From Larix sibirica (lineage: Eukaryota > Streptophyta > Pinopsida > Pinales > Pinaceae), in NCBI GenBank assembly GCA_004151065.3, contig NWUY0300029681.1:1-15756 (forward strand): DNA of 15,756 nucleotides, in the 5' to 3' direction. Positions 7,612 to 15,756 of the stretch are shown here, piece by piece. A model generated the notes under the pieces. The model did no database searches. It saw only the letters and a program-made list of their open reading frames with translations, and had not been told where the DNA came from. Both the position numbers and the translations under genes were made by a program. Positions within the stretch are counted from its first letter, which is position 1. Each line of letters begins with the position of its first letter.

Positions 7612-8231
7612 TAAAATGTATTCCTGCACAAAAGAGGAGATAAGAAGAAGATCTTCCTAGGGATGTTTCTAAGGGAAGAAAACCAAAGGACAAGAAACAA
7701 GTGTGTCTTGTTTTTAAACCTGCAAATTCAAAATTTTGTTTTATTTTAAATGAATGAATAAAACTCTGCACTAATGATAATATTCTAGTTTTTAACACAC
7801 ACACACAGAGAGATTATATTGTTTTATAAAGTAACTTATTATTATCTTTTAAATGGTTACAATGTTTTATCCATATGTTGTATAATAGTAAATAATCACT
7901 ACATTCAATTATAGGTTGATGATGTTGATCATACACCTACTAATACTCAAGACTATCCTTTAAAACATATTACTACCAAAAGGAAAGCATTGAAGAGAAC
8001 ACTACCATGTGGGAAATTTGAATAATTAATGAAATTAACATACATTGATGATATGCAACCTACCCTTCATATTGAAGATGATGGTGGTGAAATTGAATTG
8101 CATTAAGAAGTATTGAATGGAATTCTCATAGTTTTCTTTGGGATAGAAACGACAATAAGGTTGATGATCTTATGGTTGACAATATTGATGATAGAGAGAG
8201 AAATTACCACTAGCATAATGTTGATGATAAT
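7612..8231 (+). pseudogene. Basic then acidic linker with a predicted intron, between SET-like and Tnp2 segments
   Basis: After the SET-like text, a Lys/Arg-rich fragment such as GRKPKDKKQVCLVFKPANS (about 7672-7730) looks like a nuclear-localisation linker. A GTAACTT donor at 7831 and an ATTATAG acceptor ending at 7914 would bound an 84-nt intron. Next come VDDVDHTPTNTQDYPLKHI and TTKRKALKRTLP (about 7915-8007), and then Asp/Asn-rich text such as NKVDDLMVDNIDDRERNYH (about 8154-8207). Stops occur at about 8023 and 8103. No domain is recognised. The charged low-complexity character is common in regions before the conserved part of Tnp2 transposases. Confidence 0.4.
7795..7813. repeat. Dinucleotide microsatellite (AC)6 followed by (AG)n
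   Basis: Six AC units at 7795-7806 run directly into AGAGAGA at 7807-7813. It is short and unlikely to be functional. Confidence 0.85.
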
Positions 8232-8303
8232 AGCCTTAGTGACTATATCAAGCAAACATTGAAGACATGGTTGTTCAGAAAAGAACTTCATTGCCCTACT
8301 AAG

Positions 8304-8511
8304 GTGAGTTGAATTATATTTCTAGATTTCCATTGTAAAATGTTGTAACTAATTAATCATTATATGTCTATAGACTTCTTATTTATTTATTTATTTAAGT
8401 GGATCTTAAATTGATATATATGTTATATAAAGAATTCCATTAAATGAAATCTCAAACATGTTTATAATAATGCAAATATTTTATTGATTTAATGTATAAT
8501 ATTCTTACAAG
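8304..8511 (+). other. Predicted phase-0 intron inside the Tnp2 relic
   Basis: AAG|GTGAGT at 8301-8309 and TTACAAG|GCA at 8505-8514 join two segments of continuous Tnp2-like text without changing phase. The interior is AT-rich. Retention of a clean intron shows that the relic derives from a DNA transposon or genomic gene and was not copied back from spliced mRNA. Confidence 0.65.
8379..8397. repeat. (TTTA)n microsatellite
   Basis: About five tandem ATTT/TTTA units lie inside the predicted Tnp2 intron, in the stretch CTTATTTATTTATTTATTTA. Low complexity only. Confidence 0.85.
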
Positions 8512-8756
8512 GCACTAAAAGATCAAATATTCCCTGAAGATAATGTGTTACCATCAACTTGTAGAGAAGCAAGCCAATTGTTGGTCCATTTGGGGATTGA
8601 ATATAAGAAAATCCATGCATGTAAGAATGATTTCATTTTATATACATATGAATACATAAACAAAGAAAAATGTCATGTATGAAAAGAGGATAAATATATT
8701 GCATATGTACAATGCCCTACGGTTCCAAATAATGTTTTACGAAACATGCCTCCTTT

Positions 8757-9960
8757 TGAAAGTATGCAAGGGTGCCCCTTGTCCCTTCTCATTTCGTCAA
8801 ATGTGCCTTAGTTATTCCTAAGTTTAAACTATCCTCAAGAGAATCCTACCATAAATATTTGGAATTGGAAAAACATGGCATCATTGGACAATTCATTGGA
8901 TTGTGGTCGTCTCCTAGAGCCATGTTAAACTAGATTACTAAGAATTGTATTCCTTTAATGCAAATAAATTTGTTTCATTGTTTATATTGCAAGCAATACT
9001 TTGATTTTATCTTTGAAAATAAGGAAGGTAGGGAATTAATATTAAGAAGCAACCCATATTTCATGGAGCCTAGAGGAATGTACCTAAATAGGTGGATAGT
9101 ATACTTTGATCTTGATCTTGACATCCCTTTAGTAGTTCCAATTTGAGTTATCCTTCTTCATTTATCTCTTCATTGTTGGAGCGATGAAGATCTAGTTGTT
9201 ATTGAAAATGATTTGGGGTATTATATTGAGAGATTTGAACCTAATTTAGGAATATATGCATGTGCTATAGTTTGTGTTGAGGTATCTCTTTGAGAAATGG
9301 ATTCCATAATCAATCAATATCTCAAAGGATGGGTGGACACATCATCTAAATCATGACTAGTATGGGCATTTAGCAAAGGTTCACTATAAATAAGAAAAAA
9401 TCAAGTAGAAGACAATGGAGAAAGACATACTTGGTAGCATTTAAAAAAGGGAACACAGAATGTGGGTGCTGCAATCCCCTTAACCTCCAAACTCCAACCC
9501 CTCCAACCAATATATATAGTGTTATATCATGGGTCAACTATGAGATCCTTCCAAAAGACCAATTTGAGAGAAAAACAATGAATTGTCCCTCAACAAATAA
9601 GTTCCCAATGAGAAACTAGTTTTAGAAGAGCTTAATGATAGTACCATGGAGCAAACAAATTCTTAGGCACTAGTATAATCACTCAAGGAAACAATGTTGG
9701 CCCAAGTTAACAATTTCTCAACCCGAAGTGAAGTAATAACAGGGCAGAAAGCTAAGCAACAAAAGGGGGGATGAAATAGAGGATTCAGAGGCATGGCATA
9801 AAACCATTGAAGGATAAAAGATAATAAATGACTAGGAAGGAGAAGAATATGAGTCTACAAACCATTATTTATATATATTTCAAAATAATACATAGAAATG
9901 TGCGAGTCAAAAGCTTTCTATTTCATAATCTAAATAGAACTCCTAACAATGGTCCCCATC
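8757..9960 (+). pseudogene. LINE-B ORF1 (DUF4283-like RNA-binding protein)
   Basis: ORF1 proteins of plant L1 elements bind the element RNA and carry a DUF4283 domain followed by a zinc knuckle. One frame holds the text from 8760 to about 9290: YARVPLVPSHFVKCALVIPK, then SYHKYLELEKHGIIGQFIGL (about 8841-8900), RELILRSNPYFMEPRGMYLN (about 9030-9090) with RW after it, DIPLVVPI, HLSLHCWSDEDL and YYIERFEPNLGIYACAIVCV (about 9219-9278). This is the DUF4283 layout, with a stop at 9144-9146. A YGHLAK remnant at 9361-9378 fits a decayed zinc-knuckle site, but the cysteines are gone. Beyond it, QNVGAAIPLTSKL (from about 9456) returns to the original frame; the rest to 9960 is low-complexity. No reliable start codon is visible. 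Confidence 0.78.
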
Positions 9961-9978
9961 TACTAATCTGGGTAAATA

Positions 9979-10660
9979 ATGGTTATAGTCTCTAGGAATT
10001 ATAGAGGGTTGGGAATCTGAAATAAAATGGAAGCACTAAGGTATTTTATCAAAGAAAAAAATCCCTCAAACTTGCTCATCTAAGAGACTAAAATGGAGGA
10101 AAAATAAATTCTAGAAGTAGGCATAAAATGGCTGAAAAATAGTGAGGATGCACTACCATAGCAAGGAGAGCCTTTGGTAGAATAAGTACATTTTGAGGCA
10201 CAAGCCTTGTTTAATAAAATGATACATTTTGCAACTAAGCACTAGCTCATGATCATTGTGTTAGAAAACAAAGATGTAGGGTTCTTAATTAAGATATGTA
10301 TTGAATCAAAATTGCATTAAGAGAAAGAAATGAATCAAAATTGCATGGTAGGAGGAGATTTCATGTGGTTTTATCTTAAAAAAAAGGGAAACTCTATTGT
10401 CAGAGATTAGTTTGGGGAGATGGAGGAGCTAATAGCCGATTGGTATCTAATTGATATTGTATAACAAAAATTACTTATTCTAACAAAAGAGTAGGCTTGG
10501 TCATATTATAACGCAGGTTGATACATTTTTAGTACATAGTAATTTCCTTATGGAGAGCTATATATTCTCCTCTTGAATAATCCCATATGGTATCTCTGAA
10601 CATAATATTATAACCCTACTTTTCCAACCATTGGGAAAATTTGATCCTATCCCTTTATGG
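9979..10660 (+). pseudogene. LINE-B ORF2 endonuclease domain
   Basis: The start is chosen at the ATG at 9979 because the text MVIVSRNYRGLG begins there, matching the family's N-terminal block with its catalytic Asn (S-W-N-C-R-G-L-G; here W is R and C is Y). Next come KMEALRYFIKEKNPSNLLI-stop-ETKMEE (10030-10098), where a stop replaces the Gln of the Q-E-T-K motif, and ENKDVGFLIKICI. VGGDF is at 10348-10362 with the following Asn changed to Met. IVRD and EMEELIADWYLIDI (about 10397-10460) and LGHIITQVDTFLVHSNFL (about 10498-10551) follow, then PYGISEHNIITLLF with SEH at 10595-10603, where the family has S-D-H. Loss of the catalytic Asn and Asp would abolish nicking. Several frameshifts occur. 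Confidence 0.85.
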
Positions 10661-11130
10661 CTTTAACCCATTGTAATATATGGGAGAAGGAAGCTTTGGA
10701 GATAATACAAGAAAGGTAGAGGGAAAAAATATAAGGAACCCCCTCATATGAGGAATCAAAATTAAGATTAGTTGAAAATGATCACAATTAGTTATAAGTT
10801 GAATCTCTAGACTCCTATGGAAATGAAGTCAGTCTCCCTCAACAACATATTAGAGGGAAAAAATATCAACCAAAAATATGCACCAAGAACATAGAAAAGA
10901 GGAAGAGATATGGACGCTCAAAAAAGCCTATTAGGGGATAGAAACACTACAATTTTCCATAAGCAAGCCAAGGGGAGGTATTATAGGAATATTGTAAAAT
11001 AAATCACCAAATAAGATGGAGAATACATCTTAGAATTTGATACAATAAAGGAAGAGGCATACTTGCACTTCAAAGGGTTATATTTAGAAAAGGAGACTTT
11101 AGACTCCATTGCAATATAGGAAATATTACA
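10661..11130 (+). pseudogene. LINE-B ORF2 linker between endonuclease and RT
   Basis: Fragmented Lys/Glu-rich text leads to EEEIW-like DNA at about 10899-10912 and to GDRNTTIFHKQAKGRYYRNI (10936-10995), the G-D-x-N-T-x-F-F-H block of plant L1 elements. DGEYILEFDTIKEEAYLHFK and GLYLEKE (about 11013-11095) continue in the same frame, matching the region before the RT core. Stops occur after IVK and ITK (around 10999-11013). It corresponds to 760-1150 of LINE-A, but the wording differs, which supports separate lineages. Confidence 0.75.
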
Positions 11131-11960
11131 AGTATACCTAGTTTGGTAAACGAAGAAGAGTATCGGTCCCTGGGAAAGGATATCATGGAAGAGGTCATCA
11201 AAGTGATATGAAGCTTCGCCCGATGAAATTCAGGTTTAGATGGATTACTATTCATCTTTTCTAAGTTTTTTTGTACACTGTTAGATATAACCTATGTAAA
11301 ATGTTAAATCTGACAAGAGGGAAAGCTAAGATTGGAGCAGCCAAAAAATCCTCCTTTATTTTGTTAGTCCCTAGAGAATCCAAACCCTCTTATTTCTCTC
11401 AATTTAGACCTATCTCATTGTGTAACTTGACCTACAAATTCTTGACCAAATTATGGCAAATAGAATCAAGATAATCCTACCTAAGCTTATATTAGAGAAC
11501 TAAGTTGGCTCTATGGAAAATAAATAAATAATTGATATTTGCGTACAAGAGGTGGTGTAATAAAGACAAAATAGAGGATACCGACATGATTATAAACATC
11601 AATCTAGCTAATTCTTTTGATAGAATTAGACACTCCTTTTTATTTGATGTATTTCTAGATTTGGTGAATCTAAAAAGTTCAAAGGGTGGATAAAGGATTG
11701 CATTAGTATCCCTTAGATAGCCTCTTCAATAAATGTTAGGCCAAAAATATTTTTTCAAAGCTCTAGGGTGATAAGACAGAGTTATCCCCTTTCTCCACTT
11801 ATTTATATTATCATGGTTGAGACCCTTAGTAGAAGGATGGAAAGAGAATGAATAGAAGGAAAGTTGGAAGGTATAGTTTGTGAATGGAATAAAAGCAATA
11901 AACCATGTCCAGTTTGTAGATCGTACATGGATAATGGGAGAAGATTCCACAGTAATTTAT
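11131..11960 (+). pseudogene. LINE-B ORF2 reverse transcriptase domain, catalytic residues lost
   Basis: RT blocks are in order. IPSLVNEEEYRSLGKDIMEE starts at 11134. NSGLDGLLF (about 11227-11253) sits where the family has A-P-G-P-D-G-F. FILLVPRESKPSYFSQFRPI then SLCNLTYKFLTK (11358-11450) is a near-intact finger/palm block. INLANSFDRIRHSF (about 11598-11640) replaces D-L-x-K-A-F-D and turns the first catalytic Asp into Asn (11601-11603). RQSYPLSPLIYIIMVETLSR lies at 11774-11833. QFVDRTWIMGE (11910-11942) replaces Q-F-V-D-D-T, with the second Asp of the catalytic pair changed to Arg (11922-11924). At least three frameshifts separate the blocks. Polymerase function is certainly lost. Confidence 0.88.
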
Positions 11961-12508
11961 TTTAGATTTTAAAAGAAGTAGATTGTTTTATGGATTCCTC
12001 AAGTGGAAGAAATAACAATGATAAAAGATAGGCCTCTCAAGAATTTTTGTCCTTGTAGGCATATCAATTTGGGTGTATTTTAAGTACCTAGGGATGCCTT
12101 TCTCATTAAAGAAAACTAAATTTCTTGATTGGGATCATTTTTTTCAAAAGGTCAACACCAAACTACAGTTGTCGAGTACGTAATGGTTAAATCCAACATG
12201 TAAGATTGTTTTAATTAAGTCGGTTCTTTCCGTTCTTCCATTTTTTAATGATTTTCCATGTTAGCACCTATAAATATCATGAATTAGATAAGCAACTAAT
12301 TTAGAAGAATTATATGGAAAGGGGGTGAGTCCAATTAAAAAAAAATCATTTGGTAAAATGGGAAACATCAGAGCATTTAGAATGGGAGAAACATCAGAGT
12401 AAAATATCTCGGGTTAATAAATGTGGCTCTTGGGGATAATATATTCTAGAGGCTCATTTCAGGGGGCAAAGAATGGTGGAAACACGTTTTTTGAAAAAAA
12501 TACATTGT

Positions 12509-12860
12509 CTCTACTAGCGAATGTGGTTTGAATAGAGTTAAACTAGCTTTTAGAGGAAGTAATATTCAGAATTGATGTAAAGCCTTAGTCAAACTGATCG
12601 AGAAGAACTTGTCTTGAGTACCAAGAAATGGTAAGATCCTATACAATAGGGAAGACTAAGTAATGGGTAAATCCCCTTTATTTCTCTACCAACAGTGGTG
12701 ATTGTTGGGGACTAGTTGAATAACAATGGTTGCAAACACTATTTTATATTTCATAATGGGAGATTTCCCACAAGTAGATGGAAAATGTGGAAGTGTTTAA
12801 ATCTGCCATTGGATCTTTGTTTCCAATTTCATGTATTCTTATCCTTTCTTAAGGGAATGG
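12509..12860 (+). repeat. Tandem duplication in LINE-B, copy 1 (352 bp)
   Basis: Begins CTCTACTAGCGAATGTGG and ends CTTAAGGGAATGG, directly abutting copy 2. Aligned by eye to copy 2 it shows 16 substitutions and one single-base indel, about 95 percent identity. It carries ORF2 post-RT text, so the event happened inside the element after it had inserted. Confidence 0.95.
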
Positions 12861-13209
12861 CTCTACTAGTGAATGTTGTTTGAATAGAGTTAAACTAGCT
12901 TTTAGAGGAACTAATATTCGGAATTTATGTAAATCCTTAGTCAAATTGATTGAGAAGAACTTGTCTTGAGTACCAAGAAATGGTAAGATCATATACAATA
13001 GGGAAGACTAAGTAATGGGTAAATCCCCTTATTTCTCTACCAACGGTGGTGAGTGTTGGGGAGTAGTTGAATAGCAATGGCTGCAAACACTATTTTATAT
13101 TTCATAATGGGAGATTTCCCACAAGTAGATGGAAAATGTGGAAGTGTTTAAATCTGCCACTGGATCTTTGTTTCCAATTTCATGTATTATTATCCTTTCT
13201 TAAGGGAAT
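12861..13209 (+). repeat. Tandem duplication in LINE-B, copy 2 (349 bp)
   Basis: Begins CTCTACTAGTGAATGTTG and ends CTTAAGGGAAT, then continues into LINE text not present after copy 1 (CCCCCCTTTGATATTGATAT). The downstream continuity shows that copy 2 is joined to the original 3' flank and copy 1 to the original 5' flank, as expected for a simple tandem duplication. One T is missing from a T-run near 13028 relative to copy 1. Confidence 0.95.
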
Positions 13210-13260
13210 TCCCCCCTTTGATATTGATATAAGCGAAAAGGTGGGTTAGGGAACATTATC

Positions 13261-14754
13261 TTAAAAGCATAGGGTGAAAAACTTGCAAATTTTTCTATTA
13301 AAAAATAGGAACAAATCATAACTAATTTGATTCTCTATTTCTATTGCTTAAACTCAATTGACATGTGCATGTAATGTAGACTTTGCCATGAATTTTATGC
13401 TACAATGCAAGTTCCAATAGAAAGTAAATGCTTTGCCACTACATCTCATCCCACATGACAACTTCTGCATTTATATGTTAGAGTAATGAAATAAATATCA
13501 TACCGATTTTATACACCCAGTATATGGGGAACAAATGATAGATTATGTTACGTAAGAAAAATGCGAAACAAGGATAATCAAATATGTTCCCACATTCTAT
13601 TGACATGAAACTAACCAAATATCTAAGAATGAGAATCTATTAAACTTGAAATTGGCCTAAAAGGTGCAAAGACACATTGTAAGAACATATATTGCAAAGG
13701 AATAAGTTAACAATTCAAGATCCAATGGCATATGACAAGAGTGGAAGTCTATCATTAATCCTCCAAGTTGTTCTTGACAATCCATCTGACCTATAAATTA
13801 TTTCAATTAATTAGTTGAGATAATCTCAATATCCCTTGTTAAGGGAATCAAGATGGCTCATCTAAATACCGATATGTATGTGTTGGTTGGGACAAGTGAA
13901 TGTAACTCACATGATATTCTTACATATTGTCATTCTAACATGTATACATTTTCAATTTCCATCTGTCATTTGTCACATGAGCTACAATTGAAACAATGGT
14001 TGTAGAGAAGGTGGACAAAGAATGAGATGGAAATGCATCATTTAAATAGAAAAGGGAGTTGTCTAGCAATTCGACAATTTGGCCTGGACAGAGGCTTTTC
14101 ACTAGAATCTGACATTTTTTATTTTGCAAAATATTAATTTAACTGTGTATTAATGGAAACTTTGATGCTATAAATGGATTCAACACCATCAAAAACCCCT
14201 AGGCCACCCAAAATTTCAAAGTTTGAGAGTTGTAACCAGGATTTTAAAAAATTTATGTGAGATTTTTTCAAAATTGTGACGGAAAAGTCAAAATTTTCCG
14301 TTTGAAATCATAGAACTTTTAGACTAAGCGATAGAAAAGTGATAGAGTAGAAAAAGATATGTTCTTTCCATAAATTTCCAAAATATGAAGTTCTTAGTTC
14401 CAACCCCAACTCATTAGTTGTCACTACACCACCTTCACAATTATGATTATAGCATTATTGTTTTGATGACTATCCATAATTTTTTGGGGTTTCTTTGATC
14501 TTTTCAAAACCTGGATTTTATTGTTTAGACATTAATAAATACTCATGTAACATAGAATGAAATAAATACTAAATTTTATTAGGATGGTGCCATTGTAAAA
14601 CACCACTAAAACTACAAACAAAATGAAAGTGCTAAAAAACAATGTTGCAACAAACACAACTCCAATGAGACATGAAACCATATTTGAGATAGAAGTGGCT
14701 CCTAAAATTTTGCAAACAAATCATGGTTTCTATCAACCTAGAGTTCTTTCTACT
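13261..14754. other. AT-rich region without a recognisable gene
   Basis: From 13261 to about 13400 there may be faint LINE-B tail (KVG-stop-G, then VDFAMNFML near 13379-13405 recalling the P-K-V-x-x-F-x-W block), but I do not rely on it. The remainder holds only short open frames without family motifs, for example 13935-14129 (-) and 14623-14841 (+). It has a small inverted repeat at 14279-14301. No RNA gene or transposon end was seen. Confidence 0.55.
14279..14301. repeat. 8-bp inverted repeat with 7-nt loop
   Basis: ACGGAAAA at 14279-14286 and TTTTCCGT at 14294-14301 flank GTCAAAA. The right arm is preceded and followed by T-rich DNA. It is short enough to be chance in AT-rich sequence. 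Confidence 0.6.
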
Positions 14755-15600
14755 CACTACAAGCACAAAAAAATCCAAATGCATTTAAGGTATGCATTGC
14801 TTACAAATTTGAAAGACCTTCAATTGCCACTATTAATTTGAATTCTTCTTTGTTATTATACTCTACATCTAATAATTTTATCCCAAAATGAAAACTGTTA
14901 GTGGATATATGTACAAGGATTATTTAGTGAGCCGAGTGACAATAATGATTTCTTCAAACCATGAGTTTTGCATTCAAGGGAATTGGGCTCAAATATTTCC
15001 ACCTGGTCGAAGAATTTCAATTTGTGAGTTGGTGTTTTTTGGGGATCAAATCTTTCTCCTATTAATGAATTCATTTCAAACAATGAGTGCGAACATATGA
15101 ATGAAACATGTGGTTTTGCATGAATATGCATGTTACAAATACGGTTTTATAAATTGACATTTAACTAGAGCAAGATATACAACTAAAGTTGTGTGCTAAG
15201 TGTTTTCAAGAAAGAAAAAATGCTTATTGGCGTAAATTTAAATATGCAGTCTCTTTTAAGTTTTTTAATAATATTGTTCCTCCTTTCTCAATAAACATCA
15301 TGTCCATAAATATTGTCCTAGCAAATTTAAATTAATTATCAAGCAAGTAAAGTTGTATTTGGATGCAAGTTTTGACATTGATGGTTTTGGTTGGAATCTA
15401 AATCAATACAAGTTACATTTAGAATTGAGCCATGAAACCCATGTTGGAGTTAAGAATTGAATGTAGATTGGTTGCGAAACACAACAAATTTTTAGTTCAT
15501 TACTATCATGTCCTCAGTCCCCTCGGTGCCCTTTAGAGGTGATGGGGGAGCTCCTTAGAAACAACCTACTAATTTTTGTTTTTTAACTATGCACTTTTGC
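14755..15600. other. AT-rich region; possible CACTA-like end at its left, nothing else recognised
   Basis: At 14755 the sequence CACTACAAGCACAAAAAAA resembles the start of plant CACTA terminal repeats (CACTACAAGAAA...), but no matching GTAGTG-ending right terminus was found. Open frames at 14888-15100 (+) and 14898-15131 (-) overlap each other and show no domain. Around 15510-15560 there is a brief GC-richer patch with CCCTCGGTGCCC and GATGGGGGAGCTCC that I cannot assign. Confidence 0.35.
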
Positions 15601-15620
15601 ACAGCCGCAACAAATTCAAT

Positions 15621-15756
15621 CCACAATCTGTAAGTCAGGAGTCGGAAGTCGGCACCCGAACGCACCACTTCAAGAATCACACCTCCGAATTCCACAATCC
15701 GCAATGCGGGAGTCGAAAGTCAGAACACCAAATACACAACGTCGAAGAAATACGCC
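15621..15756. repeat. CpG-richer imperfect tandem repeat, about 71-bp period, cut by the window end
   Basis: Copy 1 (15621-15691) starts CCACAATCTGTAAGTCAGG and copy 2 (from 15692) starts CCACAATCCGCAATGCGGG. Both continue with GGAGTCGGAAGTC / GGAGTCGAAAGTC, then CACC, a CACTTC / CGTCG stretch, and GAA(G/T)...AC(A/G)CC. Ten or so CpGs lie in 140 bases, in sharp contrast to the rest of the window. It may be the edge of a satellite, an LTR or a gene-proximal exon. Only two units are visible. Confidence 0.65.

Larger units (their letters stand above)
8232..8755 (+). pseudogene. CACTA (En/Spm) Tnp2-type transposase, N-terminal fragment over two exons
   Basis: Tnp2 is the DDE-type transposase that moves CACTA DNA transposons. 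The first exon ends with DYIKQTLKTWLFRKELHCPTK at 8303. A GTGAGT donor (8304) and a TTACAAG acceptor (to 8511) define a 208-nt phase-0 intron. The next exon reads IFPEDNVLPSTCREASQLL (8527-8583), then HLGIEYKKIHACKNDFILY (8590-8646) and NKEKCHV-stop. This matches the diagnostic Tnp2 order of L-P-x-S-x-x-E-A-x-x-L-L, L-G-L-x-Y-x-x-I-H-A-C-x-N-D-C-x-L-Y and then C-P-x-C. The second Cys of the zinc-like motif is a stop at 8680-8682. The fragment ends near PNNVLRN (about 8727-8747), where LINE-B text begins. The catalytic DDE part is not found anywhere in the window. Confidence 0.8.
11961..13260 (+). pseudogene. LINE-B ORF2 post-RT region with internal tandem duplication
   Basis: After the YxDD position, recognisable pieces are YFKYLGMPFSLKKTKFLDWD (about 12076-12136), then CKIVLIKSVLSVLPFF (about 12201-12248). 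Next is GLINVALGDNIF-stop-RLISGGKEWWKHVF (about 12412-12491), the family's R-L-I-S-G-G-x-x-W-W block. KLAFRGSNIQN, ALVKLIEKNLS and VPRNGKILYNRED follow, and the region ends LPLDLCFQFHVLLSFLKG (about 13155-13208) with IPPFDID after it. The section 12509-12860 is repeated at 12861-13209, so the protein text occurs twice. Many stops. Past 13260 only weak traces remain. Confidence 0.75.
8757..13370 (+). mobile_element. LINE-B: decayed plant L1-type LINE with ORF1 and ORF2
   Basis: A second LINE, clearly of another lineage than LINE-A, has both ORFs in the standard order: ORF1 with DUF4283-like text (about 8757-9540), then ORF2 starting at an ATG at 9979 with endonuclease (to about 10650), RT (about 11130-11960) and C-terminal region (to about 13260, with faint traces to about 13370). 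It is much closer to full length than most plant LINE relics. It has many stops and frameshifts and carries a 352-bp tandem duplication (12509-13209). I could not see a poly(A) tail or target-site duplication, and no zf-RVT or RNase H region is recognisable, so the 3' part is lost or too decayed. The left boundary is fixed by the change from Tnp2 to LINE text at about 8755. Confidence 0.85.

Noticed and set aside
9361-9378. YGHLAK as a functional CCHC zinc knuckle
   Set aside because: The position fits the ORF1 zinc knuckle, but the cysteines are missing and the frame is shifted; kept only as supporting evidence for ORF1.
9431-9619. 62-codon open frame with a C-x-C-C motif
   Set aside because: The overlapping frame carries ORF1-like text (QNVGAAIPLTSKL) continuous with the DUF4283 frame, so this frame is a shadow and the Cys cluster is accidental.
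12360-12399. Short repeat of GGGA(GA)AACATCAGAG
   Set aside because: Only two units of about 14-16 bases, 24 apart, inside LINE-B; too small to mean more than local slippage.
14623-15131. Three short open frames as possible genes
   Set aside because: No family motifs, AT-driven composition and no supporting splice or promoter context. Two of them overlap on opposite strands.
1-15756. tRNA, rRNA, CRISPR array, riboswitch or bacterial operon
   Set aside because: No cloverleaf-like or conserved RNA sequence, no regularly spaced repeats and no Shine-Dalgarno-led gene series. All coding relics are eukaryotic transposon proteins with introns.

Overview
The window reads as intergenic, repeat-dominated DNA from a large plant nuclear genome. 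The evidence is AT-rich sequence with few CpGs except at the extreme edges, no intact long reading frame, two decayed plant-type L1 LINE retrotransposons, and an intron-containing relic of a CACTA-type (Tnp2) transposase. The LINE protein style makes me suspect a gymnosperm, possibly a conifer, but that is an impression from protein patterns and not a database result. I see no intact host gene, tRNA, rRNA or CRISPR array, and nothing bacterial.

Layout, all recognisable coding remnants on the + strand. (1) About 1-3820 is LINE-A, the ORF2 of an L1-type LINE: endonuclease, reverse transcriptase, RT-associated zinc-binding region and the first half of an RNase H domain. It enters the window already inside the endonuclease domain. 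(2) About 3821-5500 is AT-rich spacer holding a candidate foldback/MITE element with an 8-bp flanking direct repeat (4188-4456), a 2 x 56-bp tandem repeat (4485-4596), an unclassified segment with a TATA-like box (4597-5160), and a TAACC-rich low-complexity tract (5161-5460). (3) About 5505-8755 is a broken multi-exon relic. It holds a tandemly duplicated exon-intron unit of about 535-565 bp, an acidic/basic linker, a degenerate SET-domain-like segment (7119-7611), a second linker, and the N-terminal part of a Tnp2 (En/Spm, CACTA) transposase (8232-8755) across a predicted phase-0 intron. (4) About 8757-13260 (perhaps 13370) is LINE-B, a different LINE lineage retaining ORF1 (DUF4283-like) and ORF2 (endonuclease, RT, C-terminal region), with a 352-bp internal tandem duplication near its 3' end. 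(5) About 13260-15600 is AT-rich sequence in which I recognise no gene. (6) The last 140 bases are a CpG-richer imperfect tandem repeat.

Nothing here is likely to work as a coding system. Each coding relic has several stops and frameshifts, and both RT active sites are destroyed. The most interesting part is the apparent co-linear association of a SET-like domain with a Tnp2 transposase N-terminus, which may be a host-domain capture by a CACTA element or a chance juxtaposition. All domain calls are by eye from motifs; profile searches were not possible.
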